Source: Toxorhynchites rutilus septentrionalis (lineage: Eukaryota > Arthropoda > Insecta > Diptera > Culicidae). Taken from it: a DNA stretch of 64,000 nucleotides. Numbering within the stretch: position 1 is the first letter of the stretch; each line of letters opens with the position of its first letter. The notes beneath the pieces are model-generated. The model saw nothing but the letters and a program-made list of their open reading frames with translations. It searched no databases and was not told the origin of the DNA. The stretch is from positions 114,822,035 through 114,886,034 of the forward strand of contig NC_073746.1 in NCBI RefSeq assembly GCF_029784135.1, read 5' to 3'. The position numbers and the translations under genes are program-made. Below are positions 11,632 through 21,829 of the stretch, piece by piece.

Positions 11632-11863
11632 ATCTCCTCTGTTGCGCTGCTGACGTGCTGGAGGGACGCGGCATAGTGCAGGTCGCCATCACCGTCGTTG
11701 AACTGCTCAAACATTACAATCCAGCGAACCACGTGCGTTCGCCAACGCGGACCTTCTACGGGGGTGGTGGTGGGGCCACTACAACCATCAGTAGTAGTAG
11801 TAGTAGCAGCGGCGGATCGAAGAGTGCAACCTCGTCGCCCATATCGACCAGCGGAGGCACCTG
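11632..11863 (+). CDS. Lrch: LRCH (leucine-rich repeat and calponin-homology) protein, last exon
   Basis: The exon follows a strong acceptor (TTACTTCCAG) and runs to TGA at 11861-11863. The first part reads LLCCAADVLEGRGIVQVAIT then VVELLKHYNP. This matches the end of the calponin-homology domain of LRCH proteins, where the family pattern is 'LC...ILEERGLVKVxVTVQALLE', as I recall it. The rest is a Gly run, a Ser run and STSGGT, a low-complexity tail typical of insect isoforms. LRCH proteins are cortical scaffolds that link actin, septins and DOCK-type regulators to the membrane. The upstream half of the CH domain is not seen in the window. GC content is far above the surroundings. An ORF on the opposite strand (11610-12056) is a shadow. 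Confidence 0.65.
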
Positions 11864-12300
11864 ACCGCTGGAGACTGCCAGTGAGCTGGGCCTGGGGTCC
11901 ACACTGACATCCCACAAGCCGTTGGACGATGAGGTCTGGCGGATCTAAGCGGTCTAGTAGCCGCAGTGTCGGAGTACCGGAACACAAGTGACATATGACA
12001 TCCCAAAAATTGTATCTTTTAGTTCTAAAGTTCTCTTGCGTAGTAGGAGGACTCAATTCTGTATGATAATTTTGCCCTGTTAAACCCGAGGGAAGAGTTT
12101 TGTTGCCAAAAGGCGACGGAAAGGAAAACTGAACTGTGAATTTATTGCTTTTGTTTGCGCTTCTTGATTTTGCATGAATATTTATAGGAAAGAGATGGCG
12201 TTTTCAAGGGCAATGTCAAACAGGTAATTTATGTTGTGACTATATATAATCGTTTGTATATTTATTATATATTGTAATAAACAAGAATTGTCGATTGTGA
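11864..12300 (+). other. 3' UTR of the LRCH gene with polyadenylation signal
   Basis: Unique sequence falling from GC-rich to AT-rich after the stop, with a canonical AATAAA at 12276-12281. Confidence 0.55.
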
Positions 12301-12815
12301 AATTCTCGAATAAGGCAATTTGCGACTAGCAATGGATAGCTCAATTATGTGAGAATAACTGAATTACCAGTGGGTAAATGAAATAAGAAATCCATTTGGA
12401 TAATTGTGATCAGATTAGTACGAGAAATATTTGTGGGAAACGGGGACAATGCAATATCACTGATTTCTGAACATGTGCATAATTTGTGTTTTTTCGTCTG
12501 CCTACCATTCACTTTATATTTCATTCCAAACATGAGTAACCAGTAATTTAAATGTGTCTATTATGTGTTGTCTCGTTCAACCTTCGTTGTACTTCTTAAT
12601 TCAAATTACTTTTCTTAGCCTTAATGAATACGAATGACGCAAGTTGACTCAAGTCGCTTATGTTACTCATTTCAGGAGAAAAAAACTGTCTCAGATAAAC
12701 ATCTTCATTGTTTCGAAGAAATTCTCTCACTTTATTATTGATGCCCCTTATCAGCCGGTGCACGTCTTATTCGGTCTCGGTCCTGGCTAGCCGGTTACAC
12801 CAATTCCTCATCTGA
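12282..12815. other. Intergenic, nothing recognised
   Basis: No ORF with family resemblance, no repeat structure seen. Confidence 0.3.
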
Positions 12816-12819
12816 CATA

Positions 12820-13725
12820 CTACCTTGATCAAAAGGTTCCCGGAATTTATTCAGGAAATGAAAAATACAAGAATATACATCAATATCGAGGTAGTATCCC
12901 TTCAAAGTACTACCCATCGACTGCAAAGCACTTATGCCAGCGCTTGATACAATCCTCGAAACATTTATTATATTCGATTTGCGGTATGGCCATCATCGTT
13001 TTTTTTCCTTACCTCATCTCGGGTGCCGATTCTTTATTATCTCATCTCGGGCGCGGTTTCTTGAGTCGTTCGAATAGGAAAACGTCACAGAGAGCTAAAT
13101 CAGATGAATTCGGTGGTTGAATGAATGGTATTCGTTTCTCATTCGGTTTACGGCATTCACTCGCTTGATGTCTGGATTGCGTGTTATACTCAAAAATTCA
13201 CGTTTCGTCTTCAGTAATGATCCGCCTGATGTATGTTGGGTCAGATTCGGCCTTGAAAAGCATGTCTTTTACGATGTCAACACGGTCTCTTTTGTGTATG
13301 AAATTCAGCTCTTTGCAGCAATACCTCTGAGACCCGAATCATTAACCAAAATGTCTTGAACGGGCCCAAAAGCAATATCCAACTCCTCTGCCATCTCTAG
13401 AACGGTCAATCTGCTGTTTACGGACATCCATTCTTTGATTTTGTTAATATTTTCGTCGCTTTTCGATGTCAATGATCTACCACTTCTCTCATCATCATTC
13501 ACGGATTTTCGCCCACTTTTGAAACGTTCGTGCCACTGATAAACGACTGCCTTTAGCACTGGTTTGACTGTTTTCTTCAGAGTATCGATGCCGAAACACT
13601 TTTCTAACATTTGCAATGTTGTCGCAGCATTGAAACCGTTTTTAACGCAAAATTAAATACATACTCGTTGCAAATTCCACTCCATTTTTCAAATGGTGAT
13701 TCCGGAAACTTTTTGATAGAGGTAG
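12820..13725 (-). mobile_element. mariner (irritans-like) element with internal deletion
   Basis: TA at 12818-12819 and 13726-13727 flank an element of 906 bp. Terminal inverted repeats match for about 27 bp: CTACCTTGATCAAAAGGTTC on the left, CTACCTCTATCAAAAAGTTT from the right. A full mariner is about 1.3 kb, so about 0.4 kb is missing, from the transposase middle. Confidence 0.8.
12880..13685 (-). pseudogene. mariner transposase pseudogene (internal deletion)
   Basis: Minus strand. The N-terminal half is well preserved and open over about 100 residues: LQMLEKCFGIDTLKK, then YQWHERFKSGRKSVNDDERS and the second helix-turn-helix region (RLTVLEMAEELDIAFGPVQD). The first catalytic Asp lies in IITEDETWIFEYNTQS. 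The reading then jumps from the ECRKPNEK region to QPPNSSDLALCDVFLFERLK, so the HHDNAPAH block with the second catalytic Asp is deleted. The C-terminus (YNKCFEDCIKRWHKCFAVDG) is present near 12960-12910. It cannot be active. Confidence 0.8.
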
Positions 13726-13759
13726 TATTTTTTGTCAAAAATTGACTTTTTGGCACTTG

Positions 13760-14040
13760 GTTTTCTTTTGCCTGAAAAGTAGATTTTTGACATTTTTTTT
13801 CCAGATGGCAGTATATCTCGACGTTTCATGCATCATGGTTTCATGGCATCAAAAAATTTTGTTCGAAAATCCCAGTTTCCTTTGCTCTCCCATTGGGTGA
13901 TTTTTCGGTTTTCAAAAAATTCAAACTTTGACGGCTGTGCAACACTAGTAAATGAAGTCCGATTGAGTTGATATTTTGCATAGGGTAGTTTTTCGTGGGA
14001 GTTGAAAATTCGAGATGACCATTTTCATTGGCACTCTAAT
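13760..14040. repeat. Dispersed repeat shared with 51340-51850 and 59165-59680
   Basis: Phrases such as GATTTTTCGGTTTTCAAAAAA, AGTAAATGAAGTCCGATTGAG and TTTTGCATAGGGTA recur in the two tandem-duplication copies. The unit is AT-rich and non-coding. Confidence 0.6.
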
Positions 14041-14697
14041 ATATATTGCTATAAATATTATACAAACGCTTACCAGTATTTGAGAGCCATGGCATTTTCT
14101 GTTATTTTAGGCTCATTATCATTGTAATAATCGGAATGACAAACATGCGCTAAAAACTAATTTTGTGTTTTTCCGGATCTTCACTTCCGATCCACAGTCA
14201 GACGGTTTTCGAACGTTTCATGATACTAGACACTGTGAAATTCGCGATTCCCAACATTTTTTCCGATGGCACGATGCTACAGATGCTTATTCTCGAAGTA
14301 CTCATGCAAAACACACTGTTCTTTCGTCGCCATTTTGAAAACTTTTGCGCACCTGATGAATACACATTAAACTATGTCTACGGAAAATTTCATATAATTT
14401 TACCCAACAGATTAAAAGTTAAAGTAATTTGAGTGTGTGCGGATTTTAAGCGGTACACCCTTTATGTGGATCGAATCGAGCGATCGATACGTTCTCTATC
14501 ACTATCACACCAAGCAAAATTTCGTATTTTGTAAATCGAACGAATTTTATTAAATAGAGTACATGATTTAATTCCATGTGTTGCCAATTTCAAACCAAAC
14601 CAAACTGGGATCCACCAAACAAGTCAAATAGCTCCAAAAATTATGACAGTTGCATCACTTGCTCGATGCGACCGACTTTCTCGGTATCTATTATAAG
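14041..14697. other. Non-coding, no recognised gene
   Basis: A + strand ORF at 14163-14432 (89 codons) has no family resemblance that I can see. The end of the stretch abuts a partial MITE copy. Confidence 0.3.
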
Positions 14698-14795
14698 TCG
14701 ACTCGCACACCGGATCAATAAGCAACTAATAACCAGCAATATGTAATATGCAACAGGCAACATATTTTGCTGTATTTCGCATACCAAGGCAATTA
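14698..14795 (+). mobile_element. Partial copy of the 28-bp-TIR MITE
   Basis: GACTCGCACACCGGATCAAT and the following words (AGCAACTAATA, TATGCAACAGGCAACATATT) match the left half of the MITE at 9553-9766. The right end is missing. Confidence 0.65.
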
Positions 14796-14809
14796 AAAAT
14801 CACTTGTTC

Positions 14810-16724
14810 AAACTTGATGACCAGAAGAAACGAATCTTTCGTAACTCAAAAGTTATATTTTCTTATGCAATCCTAACCTGTACACAGAAAACGTCAAGTC
14901 ATTGGGACTGATTTATCTAAAATACAGCTCTAGTGATAAGAGACATTACTGAATTGCTCGTTTCATGGGCTGTTTTCCATGATTTTTTTTTTTTCAAACT
15001 ATGCATTAGTGATCAGTGATATTATGTTTCCCTTGAGACTCGAATTGTTCTTCTACACATATATTTAAGGGTACTTGTTTGCCTGTGAATTCTCGCACGC
15101 TGGTCAATTTTTACACAATTTATCATTTTTTTTCGTCGCGGAGGAATACCAACCAAGTGTACTTTGGATCACTTTGGATCAAATCACTAAAAAATGGGCA
15201 GGGTGGGCGAAAAAATGAATTATCTCTTAGTCATTTTTCTGACTCGAGAAAGGCAGCACGTACCCCAAAAATTATATGTTGTCCCGTCCGAACGCTCCCA
15301 AACAAAAAAAATACCACGAGTTGTCAGTTTTGTGACAAACCAGTGCTACTGAAATCGCATGCTTACAGAACATAGTCTAGTCATTGATTCATCGTTTTGA
15401 TGTTGTACATAAGTTAACCAATCGATAAATTTCTAGTGAATTTATTAACACTTTTTTGTACCATAAATCTAACCGCAATATACATACTTACCATAAATTA
15501 TGTGAGAAAATTATTGTAATTCGTAAAGCAAACTTTATTAGAAGGTCTAGGATACAATGAAAGACAGAAGAAAAACTGGAACCATGCGGGCAAATATTGG
15601 AAACTCATGACTGGTGTTTTGTAAGAATGGAAGCAAGTCGATAGGAGGGTCTACTCGGACCATTAAGCAAATATATCTATAGATTTGTATAAGTATTGTG
15701 GAAGCAGCGATTCTTGAAGTGCTAGATCTCGATTTTAAACGTAGCGTTTATACAGAATTTTATCCTACACAAGACAAAGGGTTTGAACACATTATCGATG
15801 TAATTTAATGATTACACACACAGAACGGAGGCCAAAATGTTGGATACGGAGGAAAAAAACTGCGGATTATCCAGAATAATGATTCTTTTCATATTACTTT
15901 TTGTGCGTCATTATAAATTATAGAATATTGAAACCACTTTCTCTCTGGCAATGTGGCAAAACAAATCGAAATCCTGCAGTCAACCGCTGTATTCCTAACC
16001 AAACAACGCATGTTTTCCGATTGTTTTCGAACATCGAAGTTATAAACTAGTGATCGTTTATCTATGAAGAATTAAACACAAAAGTAGGATACTCTAATGT
16101 TCGTTTCAGGTGATTCCGACTATAAGAAGAATACTCATATCGTTCACGCTGTCTGTAAACTGTTGCACAAAAGGTTATCGTAAGCCACACAGGACTCTTA
16201 TTTAGCGGAACAATTTTGTATATTTCCAAAACGTGTATATCAAAATTTAGTCTGTTTTTTATCTGTTACGTGTTGCTCTATACCAGGTAAAACGGTTTAA
16301 AATGAGTTATTGACAACTGCCAAAACAAGCAATTCGGACACGATAGAAGGGTAAAGCGAAACGAATCATTCTGTCGATAATAAACATAACTATCAGTTAC
16401 ATAATCGGGGATACAAGTATAAAACAATAATTCAAAAGTCAAACAAAAGGATTAAATAAAGAAGCAAATAATATTTCATAAGTTCAAGTAAAGCGAGCGT
16501 TGTTTCAGTGGCAGGTTGTATGATGACAGTTCCATGATTCGGTATGAAATTGTGGAATACACACGTACTTTAAAAACTCAACATGATCTGAAACATATCT
16601 TCATCTTTTCAACCCCAGTAATCCCTGAAAACCTTCTGTCCGAAATGTACTTGAAAATTATAAAGATATTTAGGGGATTCTTTTTGCAATAAATTCGTTC
16701 AATTATTAAAAATTGATAAAAACT
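14810..16724. other. Non-coding; possible piggyBac transposase C-terminal relic at about 15240-15375
   Basis: Most of the stretch is featureless and AT-rich. The + strand frame at 15079-15375 ends in CQFCDKPVLLKSHAYRT, which resembles the Cys-rich C-terminal finger of piggyBac-like transposases, but nothing else of a transposase is visible. The relic call is weak. Confidence 0.3.
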
Positions 16725-16806
16725 AGAGGTGGGTTACGTCTGTGACAAGGGTTACAATCGCAAGGTGGACGTAGGACTAACGTTGTCTTAGAAATTAATA
16801 AGTAAC
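16725..16806 (+). repeat. Terminal module of a dispersed repeat (GACGTAGGACTA family)
   Basis: GTGGGTTACGTCTGTGAC then CGCAAGGTGGACGTAGGACTA. The same module occurs at 18313-18400 and, reversed, at 19371, 49500-49550, 53825-53880, 61650-61705 and 63722-63772. It behaves like the end of a DNA transposon present in both orientations. Confidence 0.55.
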
Positions 16807-16818
16807 AAGCATATAACT

Positions 16819-16895
16819 AGCTTTGCGCAGTGGCGATATCGTAACCAATGAGGTTTTACCGAGGTGCGATTATTGCTAGTTGAAAACTGAAAAAA
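16819..16895 (+). pseudogene. U4 snRNA retropseudogene, 5' segment only
   Basis: AGCTTTGCGCAGTGGCGATA, ACCAATGAGGTTTTACCGAG and GCGATTATTGCTAGTTGAAA follow each other exactly as in the first about 70 nt of insect U4 snRNA (the U6-pairing 5' half). The copy then stops and continues as an A-run. AAGCATATAACT lies immediately before (16807-16818) and after (16896-16907), an exact 12-bp target duplication. This shows a reverse-transcribed, 3'-truncated U4 RNA inserted by a LINE-type machinery. Identification of U4 is from memory of the sequence. Confidence 0.85.
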
Positions 16896-17216
16896 AAGCA
16901 TATAACTCTGAGACATTTCATCTTTCGAATAAAGTGATTATCCTTCCGCATCTCACATCGCAATACAATTGAATGGATTTCCGAGCGGCTCTAGCTTATA
17001 TATAATTGTGTGACTTCAATAGGTTGTTTTCAAAAGCTATTTTGAAGCTCTTGAGTTTTCGAAGCAATGAGTAGCAATCATATTCCTGTTGATCATTTTA
17101 TCTGAATGCTGAATCGTGAAGAGTCGACATCAACCAAATATTGTTTACAAGTTTTTGAATTTTCACAACAAGTTTAATTTTTACGGCGCTGAAAATAACG
17201 AGTTTCGTTGCAAAAA

Positions 17217-18232
17217 AGCATAATTTGAGGGATGTTTTGATTTTCCGTTTCGATTGGAAGAAAAGTGCAGATGAAGCATATCGAGTGCTTGTGGAAGTTT
17301 ATGGTGACTCTGCACCATAGGATAGGATTCGTAGGGGATGGTCTGTACGATTTGAAAGTGGCAATTTTAGTGTTACAGACAAAAAGTCCGGCGTTCAGAT
17401 GTGGTCCACTATGAGCTGCTAAAACCTGGTCAAATGATCAATGAAGACGTCTACAGGCAACAATTGCTCATGCAACCAGACACGAGTTGATAGTATTCCA
17501 CCTTTTTTTAATCCCATTGGAATATTTATTTAGGCTCATTAGCATTTCAGCTGTAACAGAGTCGGATTTTAATCGCGTACAGGTCAAATGTTTTGGTCGT
17601 ATCTATGAATAGCACATTACACAGTTACCATTTTAGGCGTAAGAGTATTCCTTCAGTTCCTCCATTGTTCAGTTAGACCACCGAACAGCGGAGACAGTTG
17701 ATATGATCATTGCTGTGTTATTAAGCTGTTAATTAATTGCTGTGTTATTAAGTCCAACAGCCCGATGTTTCTTGCAGAGCAGAGTAGTTGTATGGATGAA
17801 TCCATCTTCATTCAACCGTGGAACGATCTCCATCGCTGATGATTGTTGCATGGACGTAGTTATTCTATAAGAACACAGAGATGATCAATTGAGGGCCCTG
17901 AGTTTTGAACTCACGATCGATCACTTACAATGCGAACGCGCAATCAAAGTGGCTACGAAGATCCCCAAATATTCCATCATCATAACACTGCTGTTCAAGG
18001 TGAAATAAAATTGTAAAAAAATGGAAAATAGCAAATGGAATATTCAGGTTCAATCATCTAATAGACCAGAGCTTGCCTATTTCGACCACAGTTGGTTTCG
18101 ATCGATGCAGAACGCTTTGAGTGGAATACACTTTACTTCAAAAAAGGGTGTTAAAAATTGGCTGGATTCATTCATGGATTCAAAAAATGAACGCTGCTTT
18201 CGCGACCGAATCCGTAAATTGCCAGAAAGATG
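17217..18232 (+). pseudogene. mariner transposase pseudogene split by a SINE
   Basis: Plus strand. The N-terminal part reads LIFRFDWKKSADEAYRVLVE and VYGDSAP, then a stop, then GWSVRFESGNFSVTDKKSG. After a frame change and internal loss comes VHYELLKPGQMINEDVYRQQ, which follows the first-catalytic-acid region in mariners. A reversed SINE occupies about 17502-17966. Downstream, 18021-18232 encodes the C-terminus: a degenerate SPDLAPSDYHLF block (NRPELAYFDHSWFRSM), then HFTSKKGVKNWLDSFMDSK and IRKLPER. Clear terminal repeats were not found. Dead copy. Confidence 0.75.
17502..17966 (-). mobile_element. Feilai-like tRNA-derived SINE, reverse orientation
   Basis: Reverse-complement relative of the SINE at 26232-26720. 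It has a T-run (the A-tail) on the left and a tRNA-like head on the right, with the B box in GAGTTTTGAACTC near 17900 and the A-box region near 17950. An imperfect target duplication (TAGTATTCCAC / AAATATTCCAT) flanks it. It splits the mariner pseudogene. Confidence 0.75.
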
Positions 18233-18312
18233 AAAAAAGGGTTTAGTGATTTTCAATACTTAATCAAATAATATATCAATTCATTTTATAATACAAATAA
18301 ATGTGTTTTTCA

Positions 18313-18400
18313 TGGAAAAACTGGATGTGGGTTGTATCTGTGATATAACCGCAAGATGGACGTAGGACTACCGCTGGCTTGGCAATCATTTGTTTGAAGT
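18313..18400 (+). repeat. GACGTAGGACTA repeat module, second copy
   Basis: GTATCTGTGATATAACCGCA then GATGGACGTAGGACTACCGC and TTGGCAATCATTTGT. It matches the reverse complement of 49488-49550. Confidence 0.55.
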
Positions 18401-18659
18401 TGTAGCTGAATTAATTCTCAATGAATGAATGAATATTTTGGAAGTGTGAGTGAATAAGTATACGTATGAACTTATTTCTATAGCGCTACACATAAAATTA
18501 AGTTCTTTTGAGCTTGTTGGTGACTCTGAAAAGAACCGATGAGTTTGCGTGGCTTAGTAGAAGTAACAGAAGATGGTTGATACATGATTCATTTTGTTCT
18601 CGTGAGTACATTCCGGCGGATTCCTTATTGTGCTTAGGGGGAATCTTAAAAGAGCCCTA

Positions 18660-18770
18660 TGTACCAGTGCCTTTTGTTTGTGCAAACCGTCGAGTTCCTT
18701 CGTCGTCTTGATAGCGGCCACCATCATCTCGTTCACTGGTAGATGGTTGGCAGACTTTTTAAGCTTCTTC
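18660..18770 (-). pseudogene. Histone H1 globular-domain relic
   Basis: Minus strand from 18770 reads KKLKKSANHLPVNEMMVAAI then KTTKELDGLHKQKA. This closely follows the start of the H1 globular domain ('HPPVNEMVVAAIKTLKERNG' in the family, as recalled). After about 30 residues the resemblance ends and no start or rest of H1 is seen. It lies between GACGTAGGACTA repeat modules, so it may be a captured or retroposed fragment. Confidence 0.5.
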
Positions 18771-18799
18771 TAATTGCCTTATTCTGATCACTACAATTG

Positions 18800-19130
18800 C
18801 AAACGAGAAGAAAAGTACTCACAGCTTGCATGTATCTGCTAGTTAGTTAGTTAGTTAAACTTAGAAGCTCATGCTGCTAATGTATCTGCTACAACGGTTT
18901 CTCTATATGCCTTGATCTTGCGTCCGTGCTCGGAAACATATATGAACAGTGCAAAGCAAGCGTGTAAAAAGTACTCACAGCATGTGTCCGCTATGACGGT
19001 TTCCCAAACACTAATGCAAGCGAGTAAAAGAAATCAACTGCATATGCATATATTCTCTATGACGGTTTCTCCAGGTGCCTTGATTCAGCCGTCCGTCTTC
19101 GGGAATACATTCGGATCAACATAAAATCAT
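18800..19130. repeat. Degenerate tandem repeat of about 100 bp plus (GTTA)n
   Basis: GTTAGTTAGTTAGTTA near 18841, then three to four loose units sharing AAGTACTCACAGC, ATGTATCTGCTA and TGACGGTTTCTC. No coding signal. Confidence 0.55.
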
Positions 19131-19227
19131 CAATGAGCTAGATTGTTATGATTGCAATATCCTGTTTTCAAAGCGATTTTTAAGCTATCGAAACGATTTT
19201 TCGGACAAATAAGTGACAGCCATATAA

Positions 19228-19400
19228 CTCTTTGACATTTTATGCTTCGAATGAAGTGATTTTTATACCACTCCATTCAGCCGGTAAATAGGTATTAACG
19301 TTCAAAACCATGCACTCCAGTCTCCACTCTCTTGTTTTAGAAACTTTGAACATACATCCCGAAAGTAAAGACGTAGTCCTACGTCAAAACGGAACGAATC
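19228..19400. repeat. GACGTAGGACTA repeat family, reversed module
   Basis: CCATATAACTCTTTGACATTT with TTCGAATGAAGTGATTTTTA resembles 16905-16945 and, reversed, 51975-52020. It ends in ACGTAGTCCTACGTC near 19371. Confidence 0.45.
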
Positions 19401-19736
19401 AAGTGGCACACCCAAAAATCGAATGGAACAGCTGCACTGAAAATTATTTTCATATAGATTTTATGTGCGGTAACCAGATAAGGACGATTCTCCAATATTT
19501 TGGCTTAATTTATGTGCAGCACATAATTAAGCCCGAATAATGCTAATTGATGTCCACTAAATTCAATAACAAGGTAAATTATTTTTATGTGCGGTGCTAT
19601 GGAATATAGATGGTTCCTATCTACAACTAAATTTTGCTTAGAATAGATTCTCAGTGTGATTGTCCGTGTTATGACAACCATTCGTGATAAAAGATGGTAG
19701 AACAACAAACGGAAACAATATCGCTCTTTGAACTTA

Positions 19737-19924
19737 AGGCTGATTTAGATGATGCCAGTCAGCGCTCTAGTTGAAGTATCCAGTGAATAGAGAACAGACA
19801 CTCTGTTGCAGTTAGAGGCCAATTACTTGTTCGATACTGGTACAAATAACTTGAACAGAGTGTCTGTTCTCTGTTCACTGGATACTTCAACTAGAGCGCT
19901 GACTGGCATCGTCTAAATCAGCCT
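19737..19924. mobile_element. PIF/Harbinger-type MITE, 188 bp, long perfect inverted repeats
   Basis: The ends AGGCTGATTTAGATGATGCC and its complement are part of inverted repeats of about 65 bp. TTA flanks both sides (19734-19736 and 19925-19927), the 3-bp TWA target typical of PIF/Harbinger. No ORF. A second full copy lies at 38614-38801. Confidence 0.85.
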
Positions 19925-19929
19925 TTACT

Positions 19930-20700
19930 CTTGAAATTCTCAAGCTTCCAGCAGAGCTGCTGCAGTTTTTCGGAGGTAACTTCACTTCAAGCGCTTTATT
20001 TTAGTTATATTTAAATCTTCATCAGCTGGTGGTTACAGTGCATCGACTCTCGGGGCCATATCAAAAACGAGCTTGCAAAAGATTTATCTGAATCCACACT
20101 GGTTGTAGATGTCGATGAAATTTTATTGCGGATTTTTACATGGTATCAAGATACCGTAAGTTTACTTAAGCCTCAGCTTCGATAAGGTTTACCTGCCTCA
20201 GCGTATGATTAATTCCTTTGGTCTGTACCAGCTGAAATCTCTACTGGAAAACTCTGTCATGGGAAAATCACTCATAGAAAGAAGTAATACGGGAGAATTC
20301 GCCAACCTAAGGTCAGAAAGAGCGGGTAGGCATATAAGCGGAATATCATCTGAGTCTTGGAATCAAAACCACGGAGAATCTATTGGACGACTACGTCTCA
20401 TAAATTGTTCATTTATTCAAACAGGAAAAAAGGTAATTTACAAACAAACAAAAAAAACATGAATTGCATAACAACAATTAATCAACATGATAAACCTTTT
20501 AAAGATTTTGCGTACGAAGATTCAATGTTACGTAAACCATTTTTGTGACTCTTTCAGGATTTATGTTTTATTATTCGGTGTGGTGGCAAGCGCAACCCTG
20601 GAGGAAAGATCTATAACAAAATTTTTAATCTCAAACAAAAAAACGGCTCATGAGAAATCAGAGGAAGCCAAGTTCTTTGGATACTATTATCGTAATTTTA
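19930..20700. other. Non-coding, no recognised gene
   Basis: Short + strand ORFs (20205-20462, 20487-20765) are not supported by a family or codon pattern. The first has a faint BTB-like look that I do not trust. Confidence 0.3.
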
Positions 20701-20708
20701 TACTTATA

Positions 20709-20962
20709 CTAGCTGTACCCTGCCACGCTTTGCTGTGGCACATTGTGCTTGCATGGTTGAGTTGAATTTATCATTTTTTATGTTGTAACAACAATCCTAG
20801 ATGTGTTTGGTTGTTTTGTATATTGTGTCATAGTTTGAGCTCAATCGGTTCCGTATTTTTCGAGTTTTGAACGCGCACACAAATGAACAGAACATATATA
20901 TATATATATATGTTCTGTTCATTTGTTCATATATATGTTCATATATATATATCACTAGTCCC
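20709..20962 (+). repeat. Retroposon-like tail ending in AT microsatellite
   Basis: CTAGCTGTACCCTGCCACGC opens and TTTGAGCTCAATCGGTTCCG and ACAAATGAACAGAACAT close a unit related to 21527-21829 and 22118-22425. A (TA)n tract with an inverted GTTCATTTGTTCATATA stretch follows. Confidence 0.55.
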
Positions 20963-20964
20963 AA

Positions 20965-21437
20965 GCTAGTCCCAAGCGTCATTCTGTGTGTTCTGTGTGC
21001 AATTTGGTTGGTTCAGGTCAATCATGGAGAGCAACCACGAATTGTACAGTCTACCCAAGCTCAAGCTCAGGGCATGTCACGTCACAAAAAGCATGATTAT
21101 ATTTTCAAGGTTCAAGTTTCGTGAAAAACTGAATATACAGGAATCTTTGTTTGTCTATTGTTGACAAATCAAAGAACAAAGTGCATTTGGGCCTGTCCAC
21201 ATACCACGTGGACAACTTAAGTGGGGGGTAGGGGTTATGAAAATATCCACGCTTGTCCACGGTGAGGGGGGAGGGGGCTTAGATAATTTCCACATGAACA
21301 CGTTAAGTATTTCTTAAAGTAAAACATACAAATTGAATGAGATCTGTTTTGTATTTATAAGATTTTTTTAAACTTCACGCCCACCCTGAGTACTATGTAT
21401 TCATCAATGAAAGGACTGAGCAGCTTGAGAGTGCTGT

Positions 21438-21440
<3 letters not shown>
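20965..21440 (+). repeat. About 475-bp dispersed repeat R1, copy 1
   Basis: Nearly identical to 25387-25868, from CTAGTCCCAAGCGTCATTCT to GAGAGTGCTGTCCA. It contains the palindromic GTCCACATACCACGTGGAC and a G-rich stretch. Its left 100 bp also occur, reversed, at 49895-50010. A small related piece is at 38415-38545 (reverse). Confidence 0.8.

Positions 21441-21507
<67 letters not shown>
21441..21507. repeat. (TA)n microsatellite
   Basis: Sixty-seven bases of pure alternating T and A at the end of R1 copy 1. Confidence 0.95.
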
Positions 21508-21510
<3 letters not shown>

Positions 21511-21526
21511 TTTTAAAATTTCGATG

Positions 21527-21829
21527 AATTTTAAATCACTTCGAAACCACAATTTCAGATGATTTTGTCAAACACGTGGAAAAAAAGATTTTTCCTTCAC
21601 ATAGAACACATATTCATTGCTGAATAGTCGATTTTCATTAGAAGCTCAATTTCAGAAACGCACTCTGGTCATATATAATTTCGTTTTTCTTCCAATTTTC
21701 CAATTTTTTAAGCCGTAACAACACTCCTTGAGGTGGATTGTATATTGTGTACAACTCTGAGCTCAATCGGCTCCGTACTTTTCGAGTTTTTGACGCATAC
21801 ACAAACGAACGGAACATTTTTATATATTA
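21527..21829 (+). repeat. About 300-bp repeat R2, copy 1
   Basis: It shares TTTAAATCACTTCGAAAC, CACATAGAACACATATTCAT and CAAACGAACGGAACATTTTT with 22118-22425 over its full length. The terminal phrase and AT tail recall a non-LTR retroposon 3' end. Confidence 0.75.

Noticed and set aside
20000..20360. Faint BTB/POZ-like text on the plus strand (about 20205-20300)
   Set aside because: The resemblance needs frame changes and only a few residues fit. No flanking coding signal or splice sites.
21355..21552. Minus-strand ORF with an (IY)n run
   Set aside because: It is the (TA)n microsatellite translated.
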